From TMP-24 sp041397305 (GTDB taxonomy: Bacteria > Pseudomonadota > Alphaproteobacteria > Rhodobacterales > Rhodobacteraceae), in the NCBI GenBank assembly GCA_041397305.1, contig JAWKWX010000010.1, forward strand, positions 33,711 to 97,710: a DNA stretch of 64,000 nt. Direction: 5' to 3'. The translations under genes and the position numbers were made by a program. Numbering within the stretch: the stretch's first letter is position 1; the number at the start of each line of letters is the position of its first letter. This document shows positions 56,757-64,000 of the stretch, piece by piece. The notes beneath the pieces are model-generated. The model was given only the letters and a program-made list of their open reading frames with translations, was not told the DNA's origin and searched no databases.

Positions 56757-57590
56757 ATGCGCCATACGCTGCCCATCGCGCCCCAGTTCTATGTGACGGC
56801 TCCCCAGCCCTGCCCCTATCTCGACGGCAGGTATGAAAGAAAGCTGTTCACCGCGCTGCCCGGCGACAATGCCGTGCGGCTGAACGATGCCTTGTCGAAA
56901 CAGGGCTTCCGCCGTTCGCAAAACGTGCTCTACCGGCCCTCCTGCGCCGATTGCACCGCCTGCCTGTCTGCCCGCATCCGGGTTGCCGATTTCGAGCCTT
57001 CCCGCAGCCAGCGCCGCACGATCCGCAAGAACAGCTACCTCAGACGCGAGGCGACCAGCCCCTGGGCGACCGAGGATCAATATGCGCTCTTCCGCCGCTA
57101 TCTCGACAGCCGCCATTCCGACGGCGGCATGGCGGACATGGACATCTTCGAATTCGCCGCCATGATCGAGGAGACGCCGGTCAAGAGCCGCGTGATCGAA
57201 TATGTCGCCCCGCCCTCGGAACTCGACGGGCGGCGCACGCTGACCGCCGTCTGCCTGACCGACGTTCTCGATGACGGGGTGAGCATGGTCTACAGCTTCT
57301 ACGACCCCGAGAAGGCGGGCGACAGCCTCGGCACCTATATCATCCTCGACCATGTCGAGATCGCGCGCCAGGCGGGCCTGCCCTATGTCTATCTGGGCTA
57401 CTGGGTGCCGGGCAGCCGCAAGATGGGTTACAAGGCAAACTTCACGGCGGTGGAAATCTACAAATCCGGGCGCTGGCAGCCTATCGGCAACCCCTCCGAT
57501 CATACGGGCGAGACCCATCCCCTGTCGGTCGACCCGATCGCCGAACAGGTGGCGCGGATCACGCTCCCCGAGGCGCGCCCCGTGCGCTGA
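56757..57590 (+). CDS. bpt: Aspartate/glutamate leucyltransferase (Bpt/Aat type, N-end rule)
   Basis: Attaches leucine to N-terminal Asp/Glu of target proteins for ClpAP degradation; 277 residues. It has the N-terminal cysteine region CPYLDGRYERKLFT, then RPSCADCTACLSARIRV, the FRRSQNVLYRP start and RHSDGGMADMDIFEFAAMI. YVYLGYWVPGSRKMGYKANFT is typical of the GNAT-like C-terminal domain. The annotation 'arginyltransferase' is common but the bacterial enzyme uses leucine. It stands alone, with a VOC gene 9 bases downstream. Confidence 0.93.
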   Translation: MRHTLPIAPQFYVTAPQPCPYLDGRYERKLFTALPGDNAVRLNDALSKQGFRRSQNVLYRPSCADCTACLSARIRVADFEPSRSQRRTIRKNSYLRREATSPWATEDQYALFRRYLDSRHSDGGMADMDIFEFAAMIEETPVKSRVIEYVAPPSELDGRRTLTAVCLTDVLDDGVSMVYSFYDPEKAGDSLGTYIILDHVEIARQAGLPYVYLGYWVPGSRKMGYKANFTAVEIYKSGRWQPIGNPSDHTGETHPLSVDPIAEQVARITLPEARPVR

Positions 57591-57599
57591 GCTTCCGCA

Positions 57600-57992
57600 A
57601 TGCGCCGCACCCTGTCGACCATTGCGCTTGTTGTGCCCGACTATGATCAGGCCATCGATTTCTATGTCGGGCGTCTCGGCTTCCGACTGGTCGAGGACAT
57701 GCCGCAAGGCCCGCACAAACGCTGGGTCACCGTGGCGCCGGAAGGCGGTGCGGCGCTGCTGCTGGCCCGGGCGGCCGGACCGGAGCAGGCGGCTGCCATC
57801 GGCAACCAGACTGGCGGGCGGGTGTTCCTGTTTCTCGAAACCGACGATTTCGCCCGCGACCATGCTGCCATGCGCAAGGTGGGCGTCACTTTCGAGGAAG
57901 AGCCCCGGCACGAACCCTATGGTATCGTCGCGGTCTGGAGGGATCCGTTCGGCAACCGATGGGACCTGATCGAGCGCCGCCGTCAGGGTTGA
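57600..57992 (+). CDS. VOC family (glyoxalase-like) protein
   Basis: 130 residues of the vicinal-oxygen-chelate fold: VVPDYDQAIDFYVGRLGFRLVED, VFLFLETDDFARDHAAM and the C-terminal VAVWRDPFGNRWDLIE with a metal-ligand glutamate. Two VOC half-modules are expected; the substrate is unknown. It is possibly a lactoylglutathione-lyase relative or a resistance-type binding protein. It lies directly behind bpt. Confidence 0.9.
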   Translation: MRRTLSTIALVVPDYDQAIDFYVGRLGFRLVEDMPQGPHKRWVTVAPEGGAALLLARAAGPEQAAAIGNQTGGRVFLFLETDDFARDHAAMRKVGVTFEEEPRHEPYGIVAVWRDPFGNRWDLIERRRQG

Positions 57993-58231
57993 TTTTCTTG
58001 CCCACCGCTGATTGTATACCGGCGTAGACAAAGGCGACAGAGAGCGCCTGCGGGGAGTATCCATGGATCGAAGCGCCTGTTTTCCGGTGCGCCATTCGTT
58101 TGCGACGGATAAACTATGTTCAGGCTGGAGGTGGCGGGATCGGGCGATCCCAAATCAAACTTGCCAAAACTGGTAAAATAATAATACCAATCCGCAGCGT
58201 CGACCGAGTCGCCGCCGCACGGGAGGAACGA
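57993..58231. promoter_or_regulatory. Promoter region of the TRAP operon
   Basis: 239 bp without a gene. It holds the inverted repeat GGGATCG-GG-CGATCCC (58136-58151) and the AT-rich TGGTA-AAATAATAA-TACCA (58171-58189), the second being a plausible GntR-type operator. A GGGAGG precedes the TRAP small permease start at 58232. No clear -35/-10 pair was found. Confidence 0.45.
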
Positions 58232-58828
58232 ATGGGGATATTGCTTGGCCTGTCGAGACTGATCGACGGGATCAACGGCTTCATAGGCCGCTGGGTGTCA
58301 TGGCTGATCTTTGCGGCAATCGTGATCAGTGCGGTGAATGCGGTGATCCGAAAGGTCTTCAGCATGTCATCGAATGCCTGGCTCGAGGCGCAATGGTATC
58401 TGTTCGGCGCCGCTTTCATGCTCGCGTCGGCCTATACGCTGATGCAGAACGAACATATCCGCATCGACATCTTCTACGGCACGCGCACACGCCGCACCCA
58501 GCATTGGATCGACCTCGTCGGCCATGTCTTCTTCCTTCTGCCCTTCGTCGCGCTGATGAGCTGGATGCTGGTGCCCTACACGCTGCAGGCCTGGCGGATC
58601 GGCCAGATTTCCACGAACGCGGGCGGGCTGATCATCTGGCCGGCACGCGCCTTCCTCGCCGTGGGCTTCATCCTTCTGGTCGCGCAGGCACTCTCGGAAA
58701 TCATCAAGAAGATCGCGGTAATGCGCGGCCTGATCGAGGATCCGCACCCGTTCGTCTCGGCCCATGAGGCGGCAGAACTGGAAGTTGCCGCGCTGGCGCA
58801 GCAGGCCAAGGGGGAAGAGCTGAAATGA
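58232..58828 (+). CDS. takQ: TRAP transporter small permease (DctQ/TakQ type)
   Basis: 198 residues with four hydrophobic segments (about 22-40, 55-75, 95-118 and 140-160). The DctQ motif WLEAQWYLFGAAFMLASAYTLMQNEHIRIDIFY spans the second helix and following loop. It forms the membrane complex with DctM and takes solute from the periplasmic DctP. It overlaps dctM by 4 bases (ATGA). Gene names here follow the 2-oxoacid TAXI/TakPQM system of related bacteria, based on the adjacent TakP-like protein. Confidence 0.9.
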   Translation: MGILLGLSRLIDGINGFIGRWVSWLIFAAIVISAVNAVIRKVFSMSSNAWLEAQWYLFGAAFMLASAYTLMQNEHIRIDIFYGTRTRRTQHWIDLVGHVFFLLPFVALMSWMLVPYTLQAWRIGQISTNAGGLIIWPARAFLAVGFILLVAQALSEIIKKIAVMRGLIEDPHPFVSAHEAAELEVAALAQQAKGEELK

Positions 58829-60507
58829 TCGAGCTCATCGCCCATAACATGGCGCCGATCATGTTCGCCTCGCTGGTGTTCTTTCTCCTGCTTGGCTATC
58901 CGGTCGCCTTCTCGCTTGCCGCCAATGGCCTCGTGTTCTTCGCCATCGGCGTCTGGCTTGCACCCTTCTCCGATTCCATTCACCTCGACTGGCCGCTTCT
59001 GTTCACCATGCCCCAACGATTGTGGGGGGTGATGTCGAATGAGACCTTGCTGGCCATTCCATTCTTCACCTTCATGGGGATCGTGCTGGAACGATCCGGC
59101 ATGGCCGAAGACCTGCTCGACACGATCGGCCAGCTGTTCGGCCCGATCCGGGGCGGGCTTGCCTATGCGGTGATCGTCGTGGGCGCGCTTCTGGCTGCCA
59201 CCACCGGGGTCGTCGCCGCTTCGGTGATCGCGATGGGCCTCATCTCGCTGCCGATCATGCTGCGCTATGGCTATGACCGGCGGGTCGCGACCGGGGTCAT
59301 TGCCGCGTCGGGCACGCTGGCGCAGATCATTCCGCCCTCGCTCGTCCTCATCGTGCTGGCCGACCAACTCGGCCGTTCGGTCGGCGACATGTACAAGGGC
59401 GCGCTTGTGCCGGGCCTGGTGCTGACCAGCCTCTACATCGGCTATGTGTTCCTCGTGTCGGTCTTCCGCCCGACCTGGGTGCCTGCCCTGCCGAAAGAGG
59501 CGCGCACGCTCGGATCGGGGGTGGCGTCGCTCTTCCTGTCGCTCGTCGCCGGTGTTGCGGTCGCCTATCTCGCGGCGGGATATTTCCGCGCGGGTCACGG
59601 GTCGAATGCCGGCATCCTCGGTGCCTGCGTCGGCATCGCCGCCATCTACTTCTTTGCCGTCATCGACAGGTCGCTGAAGATCGGCCTTCTGTCGCGGCTT
59701 GCGGGCCAGGTGATCATGGTGCTGATCCCGCCGCTAGCCCTCATCTTCCTGGTCCTCGGCACGATCTTCCTCGGCATCGCCACGCCGACCGAGGGCGGCG
59801 CCATGGGCGCGGTCGGCGCGCTGGCGCTCGCGGCGATGAAGCGGCGGCTGACGATGGATGTGGTACAGCACGCTCTGACCGCGACCACGCGGCTTTCGGC
59901 CTTCGTGATGTTCATCCTCGTGGGCGCGCGGGTCTTCTCGCTGACCTTCTACGGGGTGGACGGCCATCTCTGGGTCGAACATCTGCTGACCGGCCTGCCC
60001 GGTGGCCAGCTCGGGTTCCTGATCATTGTCTCGATCATGGTCTTCCTTCTGGCCTTCTTCCTCGACTTCTTCGAGCTGGCCTTCATCATCGTTCCCCTGC
60101 TCGCCCCTGCCGCCGAAAAGCTCGGGATCGACCTCATCTGGTTCGGGGTGATCCTCGGGGTGAACATGCAGACCTCCTTCATGCATCCGCCCTTCGGCTT
60201 CGCACTCTTCTACCTGCGCTCGGTCGCGCCGCGCGGCAGCTATCTGGACAAGGTGACGGGCGACAAGATCGCGGGCGTCTCGACCGGCCAGATCTATTGG
60301 GGCGCGGTTCCGTTCGTGGTGATCCAGGTGGTGATGATTGGCGTCACCATCGGCTTCCCCGGCATGGTCATGCATTACAAGGGCAAGGTGATCGATCCCT
60401 CGACGGTCGAGATCACGATCCCGACGCTGCAGCCGCTCGGTGGCACAACGGGAGGCCTGCCGACCCTCGGCGCCCCGAAGCTCGGCGCGCCGGTCGTCAC
60501 GCCCTGA
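58825..60507 (+). CDS. takM: TRAP transporter large permease (DctM/TakM type)
   Basis: 560 residues with roughly 14 hydrophobic segments, longer than the usual 430. Typical parts: PQRLWGVMSNETLLAIPFFTFMG, TTGVVAASVIAMGLISLPIMLR, IIPPSLVLIVLADQ, LFLGIATPTEGGAMGAVGAL and FFELAFIIVPLLAPAA. An insertion in the middle holds extra helices (YLAAGYFRAG to FAVIDRSLK), and a proline/glycine-rich cytosolic tail ends the protein (GGLPTLGAPKLGAPVVTP). Both features occur in the TakM subgroup as I recall it. Uses a sodium gradient for uptake. Confidence 0.93.
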   Translation: MIELIAHNMAPIMFASLVFFLLLGYPVAFSLAANGLVFFAIGVWLAPFSDSIHLDWPLLFTMPQRLWGVMSNETLLAIPFFTFMGIVLERSGMAEDLLDTIGQLFGPIRGGLAYAVIVVGALLAATTGVVAASVIAMGLISLPIMLRYGYDRRVATGVIAASGTLAQIIPPSLVLIVLADQLGRSVGDMYKGALVPGLVLTSLYIGYVFLVSVFRPTWVPALPKEARTLGSGVASLFLSLVAGVAVAYLAAGYFRAGHGSNAGILGACVGIAAIYFFAVIDRSLKIGLLSRLAGQVIMVLIPPLALIFLVLGTIFLGIATPTEGGAMGAVGALALAAMKRRLTMDVVQHALTATTRLSAFVMFILVGARVFSLTFYGVDGHLWVEHLLTGLPGGQLGFLIIVSIMVFLLAFFLDFFELAFIIVPLLAPAAEKLGIDLIWFGVILGVNMQTSFMHPPFGFALFYLRSVAPRGSYLDKVTGDKIAGVSTGQIYWGAVPFVVIQVVMIGVTIGFPGMVMHYKGKVIDPSTVEITIPTLQPLGGTTGGLPTLGAPKLGAPVVTP

Positions 60508-60568
60508 GGCGCGGAGCCCCGGGCACTTCCGGCTTCTCGTCGGGAGCCGCCTGTGGGAAGGTGCACAT

Positions 60569-60600
60569 GAAAAAGGCCCCGGCAGATGCCGGGGCCTTTT
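60569..60600. terminator. Bidirectional terminator between takM and takP
   Basis: AAAAAGGCCCCGGC (60569 onward) and GCCGGGGCCTTTT (to 60600) form a stem of about 12 bp around a short AGAT loop, with A- and T-runs on both sides. It is well placed between convergent genes. Confidence 0.88.
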
Positions 60601-60617
60601 CGGTTACAGACGCAAGA

Positions 60618-61715
60618 TCAGAGCTTGCCGGCCTGCTGCTGGCCCATCATGAAGACGTCGTAGTTATATTCCGACAGCTGCGCCCAGAGATAGGCATCGG
60701 CCTTGAAGGCCTTCTGGCTCTCGTAGATCTTCTTGAAGGCGGCATTCGAGGCCGAAACCTCGTCGTAGGTGGCAACCGCCGCGTCGAAGGCGGCCGACAT
60801 CACATCCTGCGGGAAGGGCCGCAGCTGCGTGCCGTTCGCGACGAGCGAGCGGAGGGCTGCGGGATTCTTGAAGTCGTAGGATGCCATCATGTTCGAGTTC
60901 GCCGCCTCGCAGGCGGTGCTCAGCACCGCCTGATACTGCGGCGGAAGCTCGTTCCACTTGTCGAGGTTGACCATGGTCGAAAGCGTCGGCGCGCCTTCCC
61001 ACCAGCCGGGATAGTAATAATAGGGCGCGACCTTGTAGAAGCCGAGCTTTTCGTCGTCATAGGGGCCAACCCATTCGGCGGCGTCGATCGTACCCTTTTC
61101 CAGCGACGGATAGATGTCGCCGCCCGCGATCTGCTGCGGCACCACGCCCAGCTTCTCGATGATCTTGCCGGCGAAGCCGCCGATCCGCATCTTCAGGCCC
61201 TGAAGATCGGCCAAGGAGTTGATTTCCTTGCGATACCAGCCGCCCATCTGCACACCGGTATTGCCACACGGCATGTAGTGCAGGTTCTGGGTGTGGAAGA
61301 ACTCGTTCAGCATGTCGATGCCGCCGCCGTAGTAGAGCCATGCGTTCATCTGACGGTAGTTCAGGCCGAACGGCACACAGGTGCCGAGCGCATAGGTCGG
61401 ATCCTTGCCCCAGAAATAGTAGGAGGCGGTATGACAGGCCTCGACCGTGCCGTTGGTCACCGCATCCGCGGCTTCAAGACCGGGCACCAGTTCGCCCGCC
61501 GGGAAGACCTGCAGCGTCAGCCCGCCCTCGGTCATCTCGTTCACATATTTCGCCATCGTCTCGGCGGCGCCATAGATCGTGTCGAGGGCCTTGGGAAAGG
61601 ATGAGGTCACGCGCCAGTTGAGCTTCGGGTTTTCCTGCGCGATCGCGGGTGCTGCCAGAACGGCGCTTCCGGCCGCGCCAACTGCGGCCTTGGTCAGAAA
61701 GGAACGACGGTCCAT
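60618..61715 (-). CDS. takP: TRAP solute-binding protein, TakP-like (2-oxoacid binding)
   Basis: 365 residues. A twin-arginine-like signal peptide (MDRRSFLTKAAVGAAGSAVL) precedes the DctP-type domain. The pattern matches R. sphaeroides TakP, which binds pyruvate and other 2-oxoacids with a cation: CHTASYYFWGKDPTYALG, GGNTGVQMGGWYRKEIN-type loop, MRIGGFAGKIIEKLGVVPQQ, the DAAEWVGPYDDEKLGFYKVA site and the YYYYPGWWEG motif. It is transcribed alone, convergent with the permease genes, as in other TakP loci. Confidence 0.93.
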   Translation of the reverse strand: MDRRSFLTKAAVGAAGSAVLAAPAIAQENPKLNWRVTSSFPKALDTIYGAAETMAKYVNEMTEGGLTLQVFPAGELVPGLEAADAVTNGTVEACHTASYYFWGKDPTYALGTCVPFGLNYRQMNAWLYYGGGIDMLNEFFHTQNLHYMPCGNTGVQMGGWYRKEINSLADLQGLKMRIGGFAGKIIEKLGVVPQQIAGGDIYPSLEKGTIDAAEWVGPYDDEKLGFYKVAPYYYYPGWWEGAPTLSTMVNLDKWNELPPQYQAVLSTACEAANSNMMASYDFKNPAALRSLVANGTQLRPFPQDVMSAAFDAAVATYDEVSASNAAFKKIYESQKAFKADAYLWAQLSEYNYDVFMMGQQQAGKL

Positions 61716-61861
61716 CGGTGTGATTACTCCCGGTTGTTATGCCTAGGTCCCGCGTGACGGGCCATATGAATTGGTTGCAGAAGCGCGAACAGAATTCAAC
61801 ATTTAACGCCCGGAATTCACGCAAAAAAGCAGTGCTCCGGCGGGCGGGCGGCGCAGCGCGC

Positions 61862-62305
61862 TCAGCCCAGCCGCACCAACAGAAGTCCGGCCGCCATCGC
61901 CGCGATACCGCTGGCGCGGAGCGGCGTCAGCGCCCGTACCGTGGCGTTGAAAAGGCCGAAATGATCGATGGCGGCGGCAGAGATCATCTGACCAAGCAGC
62001 ACGCAGAAGATCGCGTTGCCGACCCCGAAGCGCGGCGCGATCCAGGTGATGGACAGGACGTAGAAACAGACAAGCAGCCCGGCGAGGAACAGGTGCGGTG
62101 GCTGGCTGCGCGCCGATGGCATTGCCGGAAGGCCGTCCGTCACCAGCGCCATTACAGCGGCCGCCGAGGCCGCGACGAAAAACAGGATCAGCGCGGCGGC
62201 GGCGGGTGATCCCATGCGGGCGCCAAGCTGCGCGTTGAGAGCGGCAAGAACAGGGATTCCGACACCCGCGAGCAACATGATCAGCGTGTAACGTGCTGTT
62301 TCCAA
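61862..62305 (-). CDS. DMT superfamily inner-membrane transporter (DUF606/YdcZ type)
   Basis: 147 residues with four to five hydrophobic segments. LIMLLAGVGIPVLAALNAQLG, then ILFFVAASAAAVMAL, LFLAGLLVCFYVLSITWIAPRFG and a C-terminal ALTPLRASGIAAMAAGLLLVRLG fit the DUF606 half-size DMT family, which probably works as a homodimer. It is 87 bp after a tautomerase gene in the same direction. Substrate unknown. Confidence 0.86.
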   Translation of the reverse strand: METARYTLIMLLAGVGIPVLAALNAQLGARMGSPAAAALILFFVAASAAAVMALVTDGLPAMPSARSQPPHLFLAGLLVCFYVLSITWIAPRFGVGNAIFCVLLGQMISAAAIDHFGLFNATVRALTPLRASGIAAMAAGLLLVRLG

Positions 62306-62392
62306 AAGGGTTCTCCTGTTTCATGCGGGCGCGACTGAATTGGACCGCGGCGGCCGTTTTCGGGTGACAGGGCACCGCCGCGGTCCTCATCG

Positions 62393-62605
62393 TCAGGCCG
62401 GGGACTTGAGGCTCCGGCGATAGATTTCCACCGGCAGGCCGCCGACACCCCAATCCTCCAGCGCAACCTCGTCGATGACAACGAAGGTCGTGGCGGGGTT
62501 CTTGTCAAGCACATCGACCAGAAGCTGGGTCACGCCCTTGATCAGCTCGGCCTTCTGCGCGGCCGTCGCCCCCTCTCGGGTGATCTTGATGTTCACATAG
62601 GGCAT
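62393..62605 (-). CDS. Tautomerase family protein (4-oxalocrotonate type)
   Basis: 70 residues. Starts MPYVNIKITREG, so the catalytic amino-terminal proline is exposed after Met removal. The arginine equivalents and the DVLDKNPATTFVVIDEV segment are family-like. Overlaps the NTF2-like gene by one base. Likely part of an aromatic or dienol degradation step, or simply promiscuous. Confidence 0.92.
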   Translation of the reverse strand: MPYVNIKITREGATAAQKAELIKGVTQLLVDVLDKNPATTFVVIDEVALEDWGVGGLPVEIYRRSLKSPA

Positions 62606-62994
62606 CAGGCAGCCTCTCTCGTCTCATAGTGAAAGATCTTCGACATCACCTGCCAGCGGCCTTCGAGTTTCACGAAGGTCAGCCAGTCGGTGAAGAACCG
62701 ATCGCCGATCGCGCAATTGAGAACCGCGCGGGCCAGTCCCGGCCCGGCGAATTCGATCGAGAGGATCCGGTCTGCCCGCGCCTCGCCCCGCTGGGCGGGC
62801 GCGGGGCGGGCGTTGACCACCGGGAAATACTCCTCCATCGTCCGGTAAAGAAGCGTTCCATCCGTGACGCAGACATATTGCGCCAGTGGATGAAAAACTC
62901 TCCGCAACCGTTTGGTATCGGAGAAATAAAGCCCGTCGAAATACTCCTCGACCACCTGCGCGACGGCGTCATATTCCGCCGCATGCCCGCTCAT
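62605..62994 (-). CDS. NTF2-like (SnoaL/lumazine-binding type) protein
   Basis: 129 residues. AAEYDAVAQVVEEYFDGLYFSD, then FHPLAQYVCVTDGTL, and the C-terminal FTDWLTFVKLEGRWQVMSKIFHY place it in the nuclear transport factor 2-like family (Lumazine_bd_2). These proteins bind or isomerise small hydrophobic substrates; the function is not predictable. It overlaps the GST gene by 4 bases and the tautomerase gene by one base. Confidence 0.88.
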   Translation of the reverse strand: MSGHAAEYDAVAQVVEEYFDGLYFSDTKRLRRVFHPLAQYVCVTDGTLLYRTMEEYFPVVNARPAPAQRGEARADRILSIEFAGPGLARAVLNCAIGDRFFTDWLTFVKLEGRWQVMSKIFHYETREAA

Positions 62995-63599
62995 GCGATC
63001 AGACCTTCGGCCTTCATCGCCGCCTGCGCCGCCGGCCGCGCCGCGACACGTTCGACGAAGGCCTTGAGCTTCGGCCAGGCCCCAAGGTCGATCCCGGTGA
63101 AATTCGCCCAGTTCGAGGCGACGAAGGCATAGGCATCGGCCACGGTGAAGTTCTGGCCGGTCAGATAGTGCCGCCCGTCGGCGAGTTTCGCCTCGAGCCA
63201 GTCGAACTTCGTACCGACATTCCTGCGGCCCGCCTCCTTGGCGGCATCGTCAGAAGCCGGGTTGAAGAGCGGGTGGAAGGCCACATGCAGTTCGGTTCCG
63301 GTGAAGTTCAGAACCTCGTTCACCCGCGCCCGGTCGAGCGTTCCGGCCATCGGCGCCAGATGCCGGTCGCCCGCACGGTCGGCGACGAATTGCAGGATCG
63401 ACGGACCTTCGGTGAGCACTTCGCCATCGACGGCAAGCGCCGGAACCTTGCCCTTGCTGTTGACGGCATGGAAATCGCTGCCGGTCTCGGTCTTCTTGGT
63501 CGCGGTGTCGACGCGTTCCAGCTCGAACGTCTCGCCAAGCTCGCGCAGGACGATGTGCGAGGCCATGGAACAGGCACCGGGGGAATAGTAGAGTTTCAT
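62991..63599 (-). CDS. Glutathione S-transferase
   Basis: 202 residues. The N-terminal thioredoxin fold has MKLYYSPGACSMASHI, with the cysteine and serine of the beta-class GST active site (C10, S11), KVPALAVDGEVLTEGPSILQF as the glutathione-binding part, and a C-terminal helical domain with FTVADAYAFVASNWANF. First gene of a four-gene operon, divergent from the HxlR regulator. GGAGAG lies upstream. May take part in detoxification with the tautomerase and NTF2-like proteins. Confidence 0.94.
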   Translation of the reverse strand: MKLYYSPGACSMASHIVLRELGETFELERVDTATKKTETGSDFHAVNSKGKVPALAVDGEVLTEGPSILQFVADRAGDRHLAPMAGTLDRARVNEVLNFTGTELHVAFHPLFNPASDDAAKEAGRRNVGTKFDWLEAKLADGRHYLTGQNFTVADAYAFVASNWANFTGIDLGAWPKLKAFVERVAARPAAQAAMKAEGLIA

Positions 63600-63650
63600 C
63601 TTGCTCTCCAGTTTCGGGTTTCGGTGCCCGTGAGGTACCCTATGGCGTTA

Positions 63651-63667
63651 CCTATGGAAACCATAGG
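63651..63667. promoter_or_regulatory. Operator between the GST operon and the HxlR gene
   Basis: Perfect inverted repeat CCTATGG-AAA-CCATAGG (7-3-7) in the 121-bp divergent gap. Two further related blocks, GAGGTACCCTATGG (63633-63646) and GAGGTTACCTGCGG (63672-63685), share a GAGGT(T)ACC pattern. HxlR regulators commonly bind such divergent palindromes. Confidence 0.7.
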
Positions 63668-63720
63668 ACTTGAGGTTACCTGCGGAATGCAGTATCCCGC
63701 CGGTAACCCCGGAGAAAAGA

Positions 63721-64000
63721 ATGGCGCTGAAAGTCCGCAAGAACCGCATGCCGCACCCCATGTGCCCGATCAGCCAGTGCATGTCGGTGCTGGGCGGCGC
63801 CTGGACGCCGAACCTGATCTGGTACCTGTCCGCCGGCCCGAGGCGCTTTTCCGAACTGAGGCTCGACATCCCGGCGATCTCGGCGAAGGTCCTGACCCAG
63901 CGGCTGAAGGAGCTGGAGACCCGCGGCGTCGTCACCCGCCGGGTGATGCCGACATCGCCGCCCTCGGTCGAATATGAACTGACCGAACTCGGGCGCGAGT
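63721..64000 (+). CDS. HxlR family transcriptional regulator (cut by window end)
   Basis: Partial gene, 93 codons visible. Starts MALKVRKNRMPHPMCPISQC, with the family CPIS/C motif, then GGAWTPNLIWYLSAGPRRFSEL, the recognition-helix part ISAKVLTQRLKELETRGVVTRR and the wing SVEYELTELGRE. HxlR proteins are winged-helix regulators, sometimes redox- or aldehyde-responsive through the conserved cysteine. GGAGAAAAG precedes the ATG. It is divergent from the GST operon with a palindrome between. Confidence 0.93.
   Translation, partial: MALKVRKNRMPHPMCPISQCMSVLGGAWTPNLIWYLSAGPRRFSELRLDIPAISAKVLTQRLKELETRGVVTRRVMPTSPPSVEYELTELGRE

Noticed and set aside
1..64000. CRISPR arrays, insertion sequences, prophage or integrase genes, rRNA genes
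   Set aside because: I looked for repeat-spacer patterns, transposase motifs and integrases and saw none; the RTX block and the bamE repeat are protein-coding repeats.

Overview
The window is about 64 kb of GC-rich chromosomal DNA. It most likely comes from an alphaproteobacterium of the Rhodobacterales (Rhodobacteraceae type). The main reasons are: the housekeeping run bamE <> DUF177 - rpmF - plsX - fabH - ihfA - merR followed by a tRNA-Pro; a one-carbon cluster of a small 'virulence factor' family protein, a MetF-type reductase and a pterin-binding methyltransferase; a TakP-type TRAP transporter; a bifunctional 2-aminobenzoyl-CoA monooxygenase/reductase; an Hint_2-type protein; and a dispersed intergenic repeat. 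I identified no phage, insertion sequence, CRISPR array or rRNA operon. Almost every base is coding, and many neighbouring genes overlap by 1-4 bases, so operon structure is easy to read.

Layout. (1) 25-8671: ilvD, then a basic amino acid ABC importer (two permeases, binding protein, ATPase) divergent from a TetR regulator, an AruH-type arginine aminotransferase and an AruI-type ThDP decarboxylase; together they look like an arginine transaminase module. (2) 8709-13935: a type I secretion membrane fusion protein and ABC exporter, divergent from an RTX serralysin-type metalloprotease that is probably their cargo. (3) 14098-17970: a PuuA-like glutamine synthetase homologue with a class III aminotransferase, then an orphan degenerate Hint protein. 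(4) 18025-28182: housekeeping genes: rlmE, ppx/gppA, the one-carbon trio, an OlsB-like acyltransferase, bamE, DUF177, rpmF, plsX, fabH, ihfA, merR. (5) 28253-31070: tRNA-Pro(GGG) with a good promoter, a long dCTP deaminase, ppk2 and an overlapping TetR gene. (6) 31163-42106: a two-armed surface-glycan locus. The left arm is a seven-gene operon: rfbF, rfbG, a C-methyltransferase, an epimerase/reductase, a GtrA flippase, a large membrane protein and an arylsulfotransferase-like protein. The right arm is a membrane-anchored glycosidase-like protein and a second arylsulfotransferase-like protein. (7) 42118-51326: an anthranilate-type CoA-dependent aromatic degradation cluster with its own MarR regulator and tandem palindromic operators. 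(8) 51400-56596: a TetR-controlled RND efflux system with a perfect 16-bp operator. (9) 56757-61715: bpt, a VOC protein and a TakQ-TakM / TakP 2-oxoacid TRAP transporter. (10) 61862-64000: a small operon (GST, NTF2-like, tautomerase, DMT exporter) divergent from an HxlR regulator cut by the window end.

The most interesting parts are the glycan locus with paired arylsulfotransferase paralogues (31-42 kb), the 2-aminobenzoyl-CoA operon with its operators, and a dispersed repeat whose hairpin stems covary between two copies (near 1.98 kb and 45.75 kb).
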